NCBI RefSeq assembly: GCF_033958435.1
Contig: NC_134150.1
Coordinates: 38,559,501 to 38,623,500 of the forward strand
Source: Carettochelys insculpta
Lineage: Eukaryota; Chordata; Testudines; Carettochelyidae
Length of the DNA: 64,000 nt
Direction: 5' to 3'
In this document: positions 35,451-45,904 of the stretch, piece by piece
How positions within the stretch are numbered: position 1 is the stretch's first letter
Layout of the letters: each line of letters starts with the position of its first letter
Translations under genes and position numbers: made by a program
The notes under the pieces: generated by a model
Told to the model about the DNA's origin: nothing
The model's database searches: none
What the model saw: the letters and a program-made list of their open reading frames with translations, nothing else

Positions 35451-37006
35451 TCGGTACCCAATGACTGGAAGACGGCCAATATAATGCCAATATTTAAAAA
35501 AGGCTCTAGAGGAGACCCTGGCAATTGTAGACCGATAAGTCTAACATCAGTACCAGGCAAATTAGTAGAAACAATAGTAAAGAATAAAATTGCAAGGCAT
35601 GTAGAAGAGCACAAATTGTTGGGCAAATGTCAGCATGGTTTCTGCAGAGGGAAGTCGTGTCTAACTAATCTATTAGAATTCTTTGAAGGGGTTAATAAAC
35701 ATGCGGACAAGGGGCACCCAGTGGACATAATATACCTAGATTTCCAGAAAGCCTTTGACACGGTCCCACACCCAAGGCTTTTATGTAAATTAGGCGGTCA
35801 TGGGATAGGAGGAAAGATCCTTTCATGGATCGGGAATTGGTTAAAAGACAGAAAACAAAGGGTTGGAATAAATGGTAAATTTTCACAATGGAGGGGGGTA
35901 ACTAGTGGTGTTCTCCAGGGGTCAGTCCTGGGACCGATCCTGTTCAACTTGTTCATCAATGATCTAGAAAATGAGGTAAGCAGTGAGGGGGCAAAGTTTG
36001 CAGATGACACCAAGTTGTTCAGGACAGTCGAAACCAAAAGGGATTGTGAAGAACTACAAAAATATCTCAGCAATCTGAGTGATTGGGCAGCAAAATGGCA
36101 AATGAAATTTAATGTGGGTAAGTGTAAGGTAATGCACATTGGAAAAAATAACCCAAATTACACGTACAACATGATGGGGTCAAATTTAGCTACGACAGAT
36201 CAGGAAAGGGATCTTGGAGTTATAGTGGATAGTTCTCTGAAGACATCCACGCAGTGTGCAGCGGCAGTTAGTAAGGCAAATAGGATGTTAGGAATTATTA
36301 AAAAAGGGATCGATAATAAGACAAAAGATATCATACTTCCCCTATATAAAACTATGGTACGCCCACATCTTGAGTACTGCATGCAGATGTGGTCTCCTCG
36401 CCTCAAAAAAGATATATTGGCATTAGAAAAGGTTCAGAAAAGGGCGACTAAGATGATTAGGGGTTTGGAACGGGTCCCATATGGGGAGAGGCTAGAGAGA
36501 CTGGGACTTTTCAGTCTGGAAAAGAGGCGATTGAGGGGCGATATGATAGAGGTATATAAAATCATGAATGGTTTGGAGAAAGTGAATATAGAAAAATTAT
36601 TTACCTTTTCCCATAATACAAGAACTAGGGGACACCAAATGAAATTGATGGGTAGTAGGTTCAAAACTAATAAAAGGAAATTTTTCTTCACACAGCGCAC
36701 AGTCAACCTGTGGAACTCCTTGCCGGAGGAGGCTGTGAAGGCCAAGACTTTATTAGGGTTTAAAAAAAAGCTTGATAAATTTTTGCAGGTTAGGTCCATA
36801 AATGGCTATTAGCCAGGGGTAAAGTATGGTGCCCTAGCCTTCAGTACAAGGGCAGGAGATGGATGGCAGGAGATAAATCACTTGATCATTGTCTTCTGTT
36901 CTCCTTCTCTGGGGCACCTGGCATTGGCCACTGTCGGCAGACGGGATACTGGGCTGGATGGACCTTTGGTCTGACCCAGTATGGCCATTCTAATGTTCTT
37001 ATGTAA
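35451..37006 (+). mobile_element. 5'-truncated CR1 LINE with intact reverse transcriptase frame
   Basis: Similarity to CR1 ORF2 begins abruptly near 35451 (CGGTACCCAATGACTGGAAG) and runs to the 3' tail 'ggccattctaatgttcttat' at about 36984-37003. The endonuclease half of ORF2 and the front of the reverse transcriptase are missing, as is usual for LINE copies truncated during target-primed reverse transcription. It is the best-preserved transposon in the window. No target duplication was identified. Confidence 0.95.
35484..36812 (+). CDS. CR1 ORF2 C-terminal fragment: reverse transcriptase, 442 codons unbroken
   Basis: The frame encodes the palm and thumb of a non-LTR reverse transcriptase and the C-terminal CR1 region. 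Seen in order are: [17 protein letters not shown] (residues 6-22); [10 protein letters not shown] with the first catalytic Asp at about residue 86; [10 protein letters not shown] (142-151); and FADD (172-175, at 35997-36008) holding the other two catalytic Asp. The thumb and the conserved [14 protein letters not shown] block follow. Full CR1 ORF2 is about twice this length and starts with an AP endonuclease. The ATG here is therefore an internal Met, not the native start, and the copy cannot retrotranspose alone. The lack of stops and frameshifts suggests a fairly recent insertion. Certainty about the family is high. Expression is not implied. Confidence 0.9.
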   Translation: MPIFKKGSRGDPGNCRPISLTSVPGKLVETIVKNKIARHVEEHKLLGKCQHGFCRGKSCLTNLLEFFEGVNKHADKGHPVDIIYLDFQKAFDTVPHPRLLCKLGGHGIGGKILSWIGNWLKDRKQRVGINGKFSQWRGVTSGVLQGSVLGPILFNLFINDLENEVSSEGAKFADDTKLFRTVETKRDCEELQKYLSNLSDWAAKWQMKFNVGKCKVMHIGKNNPNYTYNMMGSNLATTDQERDLGVIVDSSLKTSTQCAAAVSKANRMLGIIKKGIDNKTKDIILPLYKTMVRPHLEYCMQMWSPRLKKDILALEKVQKRATKMIRGLERVPYGERLERLGLFSLEKRRLRGDMIEVYKIMNGLEKVNIEKLFTFSHNTRTRGHQMKLMGSRFKTNKRKFFFTQRTVNLWNSLPEEAVKAKTLLGFKKKLDKFLQVRSINGY

Positions 37007-38103
37007 ACTTTAACTTGTTTGGTTTTTTTGGTTAGATGCTGAAACAGCTTTAAACATCACTTTGGGCAGAACCCTAAATGGCAAACATGTTACCACACAG
37101 GCTGACTCAAAATGTGAGTTTGTGTTAAGGTCTTACTCCAGCAAAAGGGCCTTTCTTCTGTTGGAAATTCTCAGATCATTACCGAATGGCCAGAGCACAA
37201 AGAGGAGACCAAAAAAAGACTTACAGAATTGTCAAGCCAACAAGCATTTGTCATAAGTAAAATCCCAGCCTGGCTGAACTCAAGCCAGACATTGCAAATT
37301 TGTCCTGGCAAGTCAGAGCATTACATCGCAAGGAGCATTATGTCATGCTGCAATGTGATGCTGCCGGCCAAGAAGTGCTCTGAGGCAGCATCCCAGGGCA
37401 TGGGAGATGGAATAGAACTGGCTGCTTCCCCACAGCTGGCCCAGAACAGTCTGTACTCTAGGGGCTTACTTCCAATTTCCAGGTGATGGAGATGGGTAAA
37501 CACACAAGAAACCAAACCGTCCTTGGAATTCATCCCAGAGGAACATTGGTGGGGAGATAATCACATTCCTGTAGCTCCAGAAGAAAGCCAGGGTTCAGGG
37601 CCACCTGACAGTGAGTGGCAGGAGACAGAAGCCGCATGGGGACATAACTAATTTTACATTCCCGGAGTCCATCCATGAACCACAAAGAGGAGAAGCAGAA
37701 TGGCCATTTCCTGCATCTTAAAAAATAAGAAACCCCATGCTCTCTGTGGCCCTCTCCAGGAAGCAGGAGGTGGCCATCTCTGACTTTTGCAAGTTCACCA
37801 AATGGCAGAAACAAAATCCAAATCACTCCAGATTTATTCATCTTAGGCCATGTCATTTAGAGCTTCCCCAGAACCCCAGAGTTATACAGCTTGAAGTACG
37901 AACAGTTGCAGTGATCGTGTGCACTCCAGCCTAAAGCAGTTTTGAACCCTGCACCTCCTGCACTAAAAGGATGATCCTCTAGTTCCAGAGTTAAATGAAC
38001 CCAGACTGAGCCTACTCATTTCTGGCCTGTAACCTGTAAAAAAAAAATGGAAATTATCTTTAAGCCTGCGTCCCTTTCTCACAGTGGATCCACAGAACAC
38101 ATA
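37007..38103. other. Unassigned non-coding stretch
   Basis: No gene or repeat was recognised. Confidence 0.5.
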
Positions 38104-38352
38104 GGCTATGTCTACACTAGAAGTATCTCTCTACAGAAGTTACTGTTGGAAGAAATGCTTTGAAAAAACTTCTGTTGACAGATCACATCTACACATAAAA
38201 GCAGATCACTGTTTTGATCCGCTCTGTTGACAAAAGGGCCCCTGGAGCATATACACACCTTTTTTTGTCACCAGTTTCTGTTGACAGAACACATTTTGTG
38301 TGTAGACACTCCATGAATTTTGTTGACAAAACCCTCTAGTGTAAGCGTAGCC
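38104..38352. mobile_element. Complete inverted-repeat element, family B
   Basis: The 249-bp element runs from 'ggctatgtctacactagaag' to 'ctctagtgtaagcgtagcc'. Flanking trinucleotides ATA and ACA are one change apart. Interior motifs 'ctgttgacaaaagggcccct' and 'tctgttgacagaacacattt' are shared with 355-537 and 44500-44626. It is non-autonomous. Confidence 0.85.
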
Positions 38353-38520
38353 ACACTGAATAGTCACTTACAGTTAAAAGCATAAATGACCTCTGGTTTG
38401 ACAGTTACCTTGTCAGTCCCATCTTTGGGTGCAAATAGACCCATGTTTTGCAAAGTGTGTTGGGACACCTAGACTTCTGAGGGGTCCTGTGGCACTTTAT
38501 AGACTAACAGAAATGTATGA

Positions 38521-38560
38521 GCATAAGCTTTCGTGGGCAAAGACCCACTTCGTCAGATGC
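38521..38560 (-). ncRNA. Hammerhead-ribozyme-like motif, left arm
   Basis: On the minus strand this 40-nt block is identical to 38787-38826, with all core positions kept (CTGACGA and GAAA) and stems I, II and III pairable. It can act only in a transcript of the minus strand. The same extra A sits before stem II. Confidence 0.6.
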
Positions 38561-38786
38561 AGGTAGTGAAAATTTGCAGAGGCAGGTATAAATAGGCAGG
38601 CCAGAACAAGGCTGGAGATAACGAGGTTAGCTCAGTCAGGGAGGATGAGGCCTACTACCAGCAGTTGATCTGGAGGTGTAGTAGGCTGGTAGTAGGCCTC
38701 ACCTTTCCTGACTGAGTTAACCTCAGTATCTCCAGCCTTGCTCTGGCCTGCCTATTTATACCTGCCTCTGCAAATTTCCACTACCT

Positions 38787-38826
38787 GCATCTGACGAAGT
38801 GGGTCTTTGCCCACGAAAGCTTATGC
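38787..38826 (+). ncRNA. Hammerhead-ribozyme-like motif, right arm
   Basis: GCAT (38787-38790) can pair with ATGC (38823-38826) as stem I. CTGACGA lies at 38791-38797 and an extra A at 38798. GTGGG (38799-38803) pairs with CCCAC (38810-38814) as stem II, and GAAA lies at 38815-38818. A-G-C-U at 38818-38821 is palindromic, which favours a stem III formed between two copies, as described for PLE hammerheads. U38822 would be position 17, with cleavage between 38822 and 38823. Confidence 0.65.
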
Positions 38827-38922
38827 TCAGACATTTCTGTTAGTCTATAAGGTGCCAGAGGACCCCTAATTTTTTTTGCAGATCCAGACTAACATGGCTA
38901 CCCTGTGATACTAGACTTCTGA

Positions 38923-41165
38923 AAGTCAGGACCCAAATGCCCATGGGAAGCAGTTACAACATGAAATATTTGGGCAATTGAAAATAATTATTCTTCCCAA
39001 TTTTGAGCTTTATTTTCATGGCTCTTAGATCATGTTAGAGGACTAAAGTGAGATTAACATTTGATTAAATAAAATATTGACTCTATGAAATCTTTTATTT
39101 TAAGATTCAGTGATGTTCCTCAGCCACTTTTGTTCTGCAGCTATTTAGGATGAATCTGATGTGTGATAGGCTTCCTGCTGCACGGTGCATCTGTTAGAGG
39201 CACTTGTTTGGATTAGCATGATCAAAAAAATTAACACATCTTTTCAAGATCCCATTTTCATCTGGATTCACGCAAAACACCAGAGAGTATTATTCCAAAA
39301 ATATGTCTTTAGCAAACATACACAGACTTTGTTGTGACTATCTGTAGCTGGTAAAATCCTGCTGTGCATTGATTACCATGACCTGCACGCAGTTATAGAA
39401 GTCTAAGATAAAAAAAGTATTGTACACAAATGAAAACCGTTAGCTTCATACCACATGTGTTGTACTTATGCCAGGGGGAAATGACAGAAAATGTACAAGG
39501 TCATGGTTTACTAAAAATATAAAAGTTTCACATGTGGTGCTAATAGAACACACAACAGGGGTCAGTGGTATAATGGAAAATAATTCATTTCCAATGTCAA
39601 ACCAAGTAATTCACTAAGAAGGAACATTTGAAAGTATGTCACATATACCTTTCTCTTCCGTACGATGGGTACAGAAAGGCAAAATAACAGCTACTACAGA
39701 TGCAGCAATAATATGGCTGATTTGGATTTCATCTATGCCACTGTAAAACATGAATAATTTTACTGTAGTAAATGAAGATACACCCATGTGAGTTAGATCA
39801 GAATCAGGTTCAGTTAAGATAATATGATTTTTTTTTTAGTTTTGAATACGTAGTTTGCATGTGTGCCCTTAATTTCTTAATGGGCTATATCCATCTATGC
39901 AGATATTTATATGACACCTGTCATCAGAGAGCTACTATGAAATGCCAATGAAATGATACATTTGGTGCGTCTAGACAGCATATGTCTAACAAGTGTGGCA
40001 ACTCTAAATGGCAGACTAAGCTGAGATCTCTTTGTCCAAGTAGACAATAATATCCCCTGTCATCCAGCATTGTAGATTTTGTGCTGTAATCATGACATAA
40101 TTTAAGTCACTGGGAATTTTGTCATGAACTTCATTGGATCCAGGATTTCACCCTTTTATCTTTATTACCCTTTATTCAGTAACACTCATAAAGGTGAGTA
40201 ATGCAGTTAGCCAATACAAAGAGTTATGTTTAGAAAGCTACAGGATATTTCAGGTAAGGTCTTTAGTTTCTGAAGTCTTAGAGGAAAGAAGGGTTGAGGA
40301 GATTTCAGGATCAGACCCCCTGCTCATGTATCTCCATGTACTTCCATTCATTGCAAAAGAGATTTGCCCATTTTACCCCATTGTTGAGTCTGAATTTTGA
40401 AAATTCCCATTTGCTCAATCATTTCTTGTTATGAATAAAGCGGCTTGTGTGCTGCTAGTATGGAACAGAATGATTTTATCAATATTAGAGGGTTTATAAA
40501 ATAGACAAAACAGGCACTACAAATGATACTGACACTGACATAGAAACGCCAGCATTGGTGCCAAGTAAAAACAAACCACAAATTTCTGGCATTGAACACT
40601 ATGAACTGAAGGCCATACTATAGACTCAGCTGATTGGCACTGCACATTAAAATGGGTGGTGAGCAGCACTAATCCCAATTTTGTCTTTACCATGCTGGCT
40701 TGAGCTATAACCCCCTGTTCTGTCATTGTAGCAATCAGGTGCTTTTTATAACTAGAGCAGCAGGTGAAACTGTTTGTCTTTCTTTCACTCACTTGCTGAA
40801 AGTGTTTTGGTTTCTGGGTTGACTCACTCCATTTATGTAGCATCCATCTCCCTGTCTGCATAGTCAAGCTGATTAAAAACATGTTTTAACTGGTTGTCCT
40901 TCCCCACATCTCCTATTGTTTCTGTAGAAATCTCTGATGCACACTCGGCTACCCTTTATAGGGTCTGTCAGTGGGGATTTACAGGTTCCTATTGTGTGCA
41001 TTTCAAGCAAGAATGACAACGTTCATGCTAGTAATGCCGCTGGAAAACATCTGTCACTTAGACTATAGAGACCTTGCTAAGTCACTGCCTCCGCATTATG
41101 TGATGCCTTCTTTGTTAAGACATCATTCAAGACGCTCCCATCTGCAGTGAGCCAAATTTAGAAAT
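38923..41165. other. Unassigned AT-rich non-coding stretch
   Basis: No gene or repeat was recognised. Confidence 0.5.
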
Positions 41166-41173
41166 CACTAGTT

Positions 41174-42265
41174 CAGGGGGCTGCAGCCTGTGGCTCCAGA
41201 ACCACATGTGGCTCTTTAAGGACTTCCTTGTGGCTCCCAGCACCACAATTGCAAAGTGGAAAAAAAATAAATAAACCCTCATGATTATTTTTGATAAATG
41301 GTGAATATCTAAAAGCTCAATGAACAATTCATATCTAAACAGCAAATGATATGTGATCTCAAAGGCCGTGTCTACACTAGCCAAAAACTTCGAAATTGCC
41401 ATGCAAATGGCCATTTTGAAGTTTACTAATGAAGCGCTGAAATACATATTCAGCACCTCATTGGCATGCGGGCGGCCGTGGCACTTCGAAATTGAAATGG
41501 CTCACCGCCGCGCGGCTCGTCCCAACGGGGCTCCTTTTTGAAAGGACCCCGGCTACTTTGAAGTCCCCTTATTCCCATCTGCTCATAGGAATAAGGGGAC
41601 TTTGAAGTAGCTGGGGTCCTTTTGGAAAGAAGCCCCATCTGGATGAGCCGCGCGGCGGCAAGCAGCGTCAATTTCAAAGTGCCGCAGCCGCCCGCTGAAT
41701 ATGTATTTCAGCGCTTCATTAGTAAACTTCGAAATGGCCATTTGCATGGCCATTTCGAAGTTTTTGGCTAGTGTAGACATAGCCAAAATGTTGGCTAACT
41801 CCCCCTTTATGTGCAGAGCACTGTGGGATATGTTACTGTATTTGTGTTTTGATTGTGTTGCCAATAAAGTTGTGATTTTGAAAAGGAAAAAGAAGTCTGC
41901 AGCATTCTTGCTGTGAAGGGCATCATGCATTTAAGAAAGAAAACTGAAATTAAATGTGAAGTAAAATAGGCCTGATTAAAGTGGGTTTGGGAGTGAAAAT
42001 CAGGAAGCTAGTGACACAAACACACACATGTAAAGTGTGAGGAAACAGAATACATAAAAAGTTTGTGAATGTCCTGCAGTAAATATGCATCGCATTACAA
42101 ATCATTGTGTGTGCGCTGGTCTTAAAATAGAGCTGACAAAGGTATGGTTTGACGTTATTTATTAAGGACCATCTCGTATTCACGTCCATTGTGGCTCTTG
42201 AATTGCTGAGGTTTTCCTGAATTCAGAAAAATGGCTCCTCTTGTTACTTTGCTTGCTGACCCCTG
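41174..42265. mobile_element. hAT-type element hosting a family A palindrome
   Basis: The ends 'cagggggctgcagcctgtgg' and 'ttgcttgctgacccctg' are imperfect inverted repeats. The 8-bp duplications CACTAGTT (41166-41173) and CACTGGTG (42266-42273) match at 6 of 8. The 'tgtggctc' motif near both ends adds support. The body is split by the family A element at 41364-41784. No transposase was recognised. Confidence 0.75.
41364..41784. mobile_element. Complete palindromic element, family A
   Basis: The 421-bp palindrome runs from 'ggccgtgtctacactagcc' to 'ggctagtgtagacatagcc', with AAA on both sides (41361-41363 and 41785-41787). Arms match those at 18799-19222 and 1-354. Near 41696 the right arm lacks 'atgctaatgaggc'-type sequence present in the left arm, so the symmetry has a small gap. 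Confidence 0.9.
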
Positions 42266-42273
42266 CACTGGTG

Positions 42274-42962
42274 CTTAGTCTGAGCCAGACTGAGCAAGAA
42301 CTGAGAGTTCAATTGTGGTCTGATTTACACAAGAATAAATCAGAAGCTGTTCCACCAAAATTTCTGGAGTCACACTGGTTTGAATATTTTCAAGAATTAT
42401 ATAACATCTGCCACCTAATCGAGACAAAAAAGTCAAAACTCAAAATCATTCCTGAATCAAAAAACAGGAAAAAGTTGTTTAGGTGAATCGGAACGTTTAG
42501 GTTTGAGAACTTCAACACACTGAATTTTCATTTCATTTTGATCTTTGTTTCTTTTCTAATCTTTTTTAATCTAATTATCTTATATTTCAAAATGAAAAGG
42601 CATTTCAGACCAGAAAATTGGAAATTTTCCTTTAGCAAATCTCCAAATGAAATGTTTCACAATTTCCAAACTTTTTTTTCAGATTGGGAGAGTCATCAAA
42701 ACTGTTGTGTAAACAGTTTTAGTATCTATACATTGTCATCTTTTTAATTTAAAAAGACAACATTAATAGAAAAGTTCCAACCCAACTGATTTGAAAAAGA
42801 TTTCAGAACTGAGTGCGTCAGGACACACATGCCTATAGCTCTTTTCTGTGAACTCCAAATTGAAAAAGGTTTGATGAAATCAACTGTATGTTTTATCTCT
42901 TCCAGCTATTTATATGTACACAGTGCTATTCTCTGGTTATGGCACTGGATAATTACAATGTA
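42274..42962. other. AT-rich stretch with TTTCA/TGAAA-rich text
   Basis: The part from about 42490 to 42700 is rich in short TTTCA and TGAAA motifs similar to 44095-44170, 56945-57030 and 57470-57620. It may be an old dispersed repeat. No gene was recognised. Confidence 0.35.
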
Positions 42963-42970
42963 TTACAATG

Positions 42971-43136
42971 AGAAGTCCTGTGGCACCTTATAGACTAGCA
43001 GATTTATTGGAGCATACGTCTTCACAGGCAAAGACCCACTTTGCCAGTGGATCTTTGTCCAAGAAGCTTTATATTCCACAGGACTTCTCATTGTTTTTCA
43101 GGATACAGAGTAACACAGCTACCCCTCTGATAGTTG
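42971..43136. mobile_element. Inverted-dimer PLE-derived element 4 (degraded)
   Basis: The left arm 'agaagtcctgtggcacctta' to 'ggcaaagacccactttgcc' faces a shortened right arm 'agtggatctttgtccaagaa' to 'ccacaggacttctcattgtt'. The end 'gagtaacacagctacccctc' follows. The 8-bp duplication TTACAATG flanks it (42963-42970 and 43137-43144). The ribozyme-like core is mutated. Confidence 0.8.
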
Positions 43137-43144
43137 TTACAATG

Positions 43145-43784
43145 CACTACTTAACTTCTGTAAAGTTTCAAATGTTGGCCTGAAATAATCTTTCACTTAC
43201 AAATGGGTATTAAATATGTCCCAGATGCAACTATTAAAAACTTGGCACCAGATAAAATATTACTAGACACAGTATACTTGGAATAAGTACCTCAGAGATG
43301 AGGTTAAAAAGCAAACCACATTATGGCACTTGTAGCTATGGCTGTGCCCTTTCAGCACAGGTTTAAGAGTCGTCATAAAGAAAGCAGTTTAGTAAGATGT
43401 CATCTAGTAAATAATGATGAAACATTTCTAAACTGCACCCACCATTTCCTAAGCCCGTTCTCACTTTCACCAATTATATTAAAAATACCACTGAAAGGGA
43501 TGGTCGGTGGGATATGATTGTGTTTCACAGGATAAAAATTGTTTTTTTAGAGACTGACTGAAACTCATTGAAGTCAATGATAGACTTTGCATTGACTTCC
43601 ATGAGTTTGGATCCCATACACAGCTATAGTACCAATAATAATAATAATAAAATACATGGTCTCATGTATTCAGATCACCCAGGAGATGTAATATTAACAA
43701 CCCATTTCTAAATTTGTTCATATCTTACTCTTAAAATGAATTTGCAGATGTCTATTGAGCTTTATGCCAATTTTGTAGCTGCAT
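43145..43784. other. Unassigned non-coding stretch
   Basis: A short inverted pair 'actcattgaagtcaatg' and 'cattgacttccatgag' lies at about 43563-43609. An (ATA) run lies at 43634-43651. No gene was recognised. Confidence 0.45.
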
Positions 43785-43900
43785 CAGTCTCAGGATATGA
43801 GAAGGAGAAGGTGGGTGAGATAGTATTGCTTATTGGGTCAACTTCTGTGAGTGAAAGAGACATGTTTTAGAGTTTAGATTTGAAGATGAACTCTGCGTAA
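43785..43900 (-). mobile_element. Possible third PLE-tail family, antisense fragment
   Basis: 'gcatcagtctcaggatatga', 'aggtgggtgagatagtattg' and 'attgggtcaacttctgtgag' parallel the copy at 31485-31580 in the same orientation. It is strongly diverged. Confidence 0.4.
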
Positions 43901-44499
43901 GCCCCAGTGCTTAACCCTCTCAGCATAAGGAGTTAGTCCAGTAAATGATGCTTCCTCACGTACCTTGTGTCTCTGTCATGTAATATATCACATTGTATGA
44001 GTGATAATTGGACCTGGCATAAACTTTTTTCCCTCTAACGCCACCAAAAAAACCAAAATCTTTCTTTGTCCTTTCCTTTTTTTTTTTTTTTTTGGTCAAA
44101 ACTTTTTCTCAAAATTTGTGTTTTGTAAAACATTTGAAAAAACAAACTAGAATACATCAGTTAAAATTCAAAAATGTGGGGTCAAAAACTGACCTGCCAG
44201 AGGAATTCTCTCCAAAAAATTCAAGAAAGCAGACACTTTGGTAAAACTTTTCTCACTTTTTCTATTGGTCTTGCTTGATGCTGTGTCATACTTTATTGTT
44301 TAAAAGTAGCAATGGGACATCCATTTTGTTGTTTCTTAATTCCATTTCTGCTGGTTCTGCATCTCAGCTATTTACCAAAACAATCTCACTAATTTATTTT
44401 AAAATCCATATATACTATGTGTGTTATCGAAACAATGGATATAAAATAAAATATATAGGAGACAACTGCAGTTATTCGTACGCTTGGTCCACCAGATTC
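43901..44499. other. Unassigned AT-rich stretch
   Basis: A poly-T run lies at about 44078-44093. No gene was recognised. Confidence 0.45.
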
Positions 44500-44626
44500 A
44501 TGGGGGAATGGCAAAATGCTGTCGAGAAAAGTGACACGTTCTGTCAATTTACTGTTGACAGAGCACTTTGGGAATGTGGACACTCCATGGGCTTTGTCAA
44601 CAAAATCCTCTAGTGTAGACATAGCC
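44500..44626. mobile_element. Right part of an inverted-repeat element, family B
   Basis: 'acgttctgtcaatttactgt', 'tgttgacagagcactttggg', 'gacactccatgggctttgtc' and the end 'cctctagtgtagacatagcc' match the right half of 38104-38352. The left half is missing. Confidence 0.75.
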
Positions 44627-45685
44627 TCAGAGAAGGGAGGAGTGTTGTGGCTATGAAGACTGGTAAGAAGCCAAAGAAATAAGTAGTCTATATTTACTCC
44701 CTGGGAGGAAGATGTTTGGGCTGGTAAACTGGGGGAGGAGGGCGGAGAATAGAGCAGGGGCATAGCAAGGAATCCAGAGAAATAGTGACAGAGGCTGGGA
44801 AAAGCAGACCAGATCCCTGGACTGGAAACTGGAGTAGTAGGTGGGCTGGAATTCCCTAGCAGCAGCAGCTGGGGAAGTGGTACCAGGCCTGTTCTGGCCA
44901 ACTGACTATAAAGGCAGGTGGAGAACTGACCTAATGGGACTTGATGGCCCAGAACAGGAGGACTATAGTGACCTGACTGGAGGATGAGTCATGAAGAGGG
45001 AACACCCTGAGTCCCAGAGAAAGAGAAAGGCCACAGGACAAGGAAGAAGGCATCAGATCTGAGTGGAGCTTATCTACTGACCAATCCACAAGAAGATGCC
45101 CAATGGTGAGTGAACCTTGTCACAGGGTCCTATTCAACTTCCAGTTAAAATCAGTGGGACTCATTCAGCTGATGTTCATCAGCACTATAAAGGGTCCCTC
45201 AGGAGGAAAGCCCTTAGCCATGTCATTTAATATCTCAATCCACGCTCTTCTTTTCTTTTTTCTCTTGGTTTGCCTCACGCTTGCTCACAGACAGAATTCA
45301 GGATTGGTCCCACCATGAAGTTCGGTGTCTTTCCTGTTGGCCTTACTTACACAGCCCCAAGTAACATGGTGTTAAGTGTTTCCAGTACAAAATTGCATAG
45401 CAAACAGAACATGATAAGTTTAGGGGCAGCACTTTAACATGTTGACTTTTTTACAATTCTGCAAAAGAAGGAATTCTGTATGGCTTGAATTATGCCCTTT
45501 CATAGTTAGCTCAATAGGCATTTAATTTTTACCTGCCACTAACCACAGAATTTCCAGCCTGGTGCACCCTGGTACCTCAAAGCACAGAAAAAAAAAAAAA
45601 ACAGGGTGTAGAACCTAGATTAACTTTGCTGCAGAAAACCCAGCACCTGGAGTATGTTGTAAATTGGCCTTTGTAGGAACATTAC
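44627..45685. other. Unassigned non-coding stretch
   Basis: It includes a purine-rich part at about 44630-45060. A 170-codon minus-strand frame overlaps this region and has no recognised motif. A poly-A run lies at about 45587-45601. Confidence 0.45.
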
Positions 45686-45697
45686 CTTAAAAGATGA

Positions 45698-45904
45698 TCA
45701 AAACAAAAAGCAGTTAAGTAGCACCTTAAAGACTAGCAAAATGGTTTATTAGGTGAGCTTTCGTGGGACAGACCCACTTGGTCTGAAGAAGTGGGTCTGT
45801 CCCACGAAAGCTCACCTAATAAACCATTTTGCTAGTCTTTAAAGTGCTACTTGACTGCTTTTTGTTTTGATAGTGTCTAGACTAGCACGGCTTCCTCTTT
45901 GTTA
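45698..45904. mobile_element. Inverted-dimer PLE-derived element 5 (family 2 tail)
   Basis: The left arm 'aaaacaaaaagcagttaagt' to 'gggacagacccacttgg' mirrors the right arm 'gtgggtctgtcccacgaaag' to 'cttgactgctttttgttttg'. The end 'ctagcacggcttcctctttg' follows. The 12-bp duplication CTTAAAAGATGA flanks it (45686-45697 and 45905-45916). Its tail matches the end of the coding PLE copy at 49140-49258, which ties this family to PLEs. Confidence 0.9.
45780..45816 (+). ncRNA. Hammerhead-ribozyme-like motif, family 2
   Basis: GGT (45780-45782) can pair with ACC (45814-45816) as stem I. CTGAAGA lies at 45783-45789, with the extra A at 45790. GTGGG (45791-45795) pairs with CCCAC (45801-45805), and GAAA lies at 45806-45809. 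The palindromic AGCT is at 45809-45812, with C45813 at position 17. Stem I differs from family 1 (GCAT/ATGC) but remains paired. The left arm lacks the CTGAAGA core, so only this orientation is complete. Confidence 0.6.

Larger units (their letters stand above)
38481..38910. mobile_element. Inverted-dimer PLE-derived element 3 (long arms)
   Basis: At 430 bp this is the longest and best-preserved foldback copy. The left arm from 'ggggtcctgtggcactttat' to about 38660 is mirrored from about 38690 to 38865. A unique right end 'cagatccagactaacatggc' follows. The 12-bp duplication 'ctagacttctga' flanks it (38469-38480 and 38911-38922). Both arms carry an identical 40-nt hammerhead-like block in opposite orientation. 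The arms extend into PLE sequence upstream of that block ('cctgcctatttatacctgcc'). Confidence 0.9.

Noticed and set aside
38481..38910. A CRISPR array or tandem-repeat locus, from the recurring GTGGGTCTTTGCCCAC blocks
   Set aside because: There are only two copies in opposite orientation, flanked by a target duplication and scattered elsewhere. The genome is eukaryotic.
44389..44901. Minus-strand frame of 170 codons
   Set aside because: It is Ser/Pro-rich because the + strand is purine-rich. It overlaps a truncated family B element and shows no motif or splice context.
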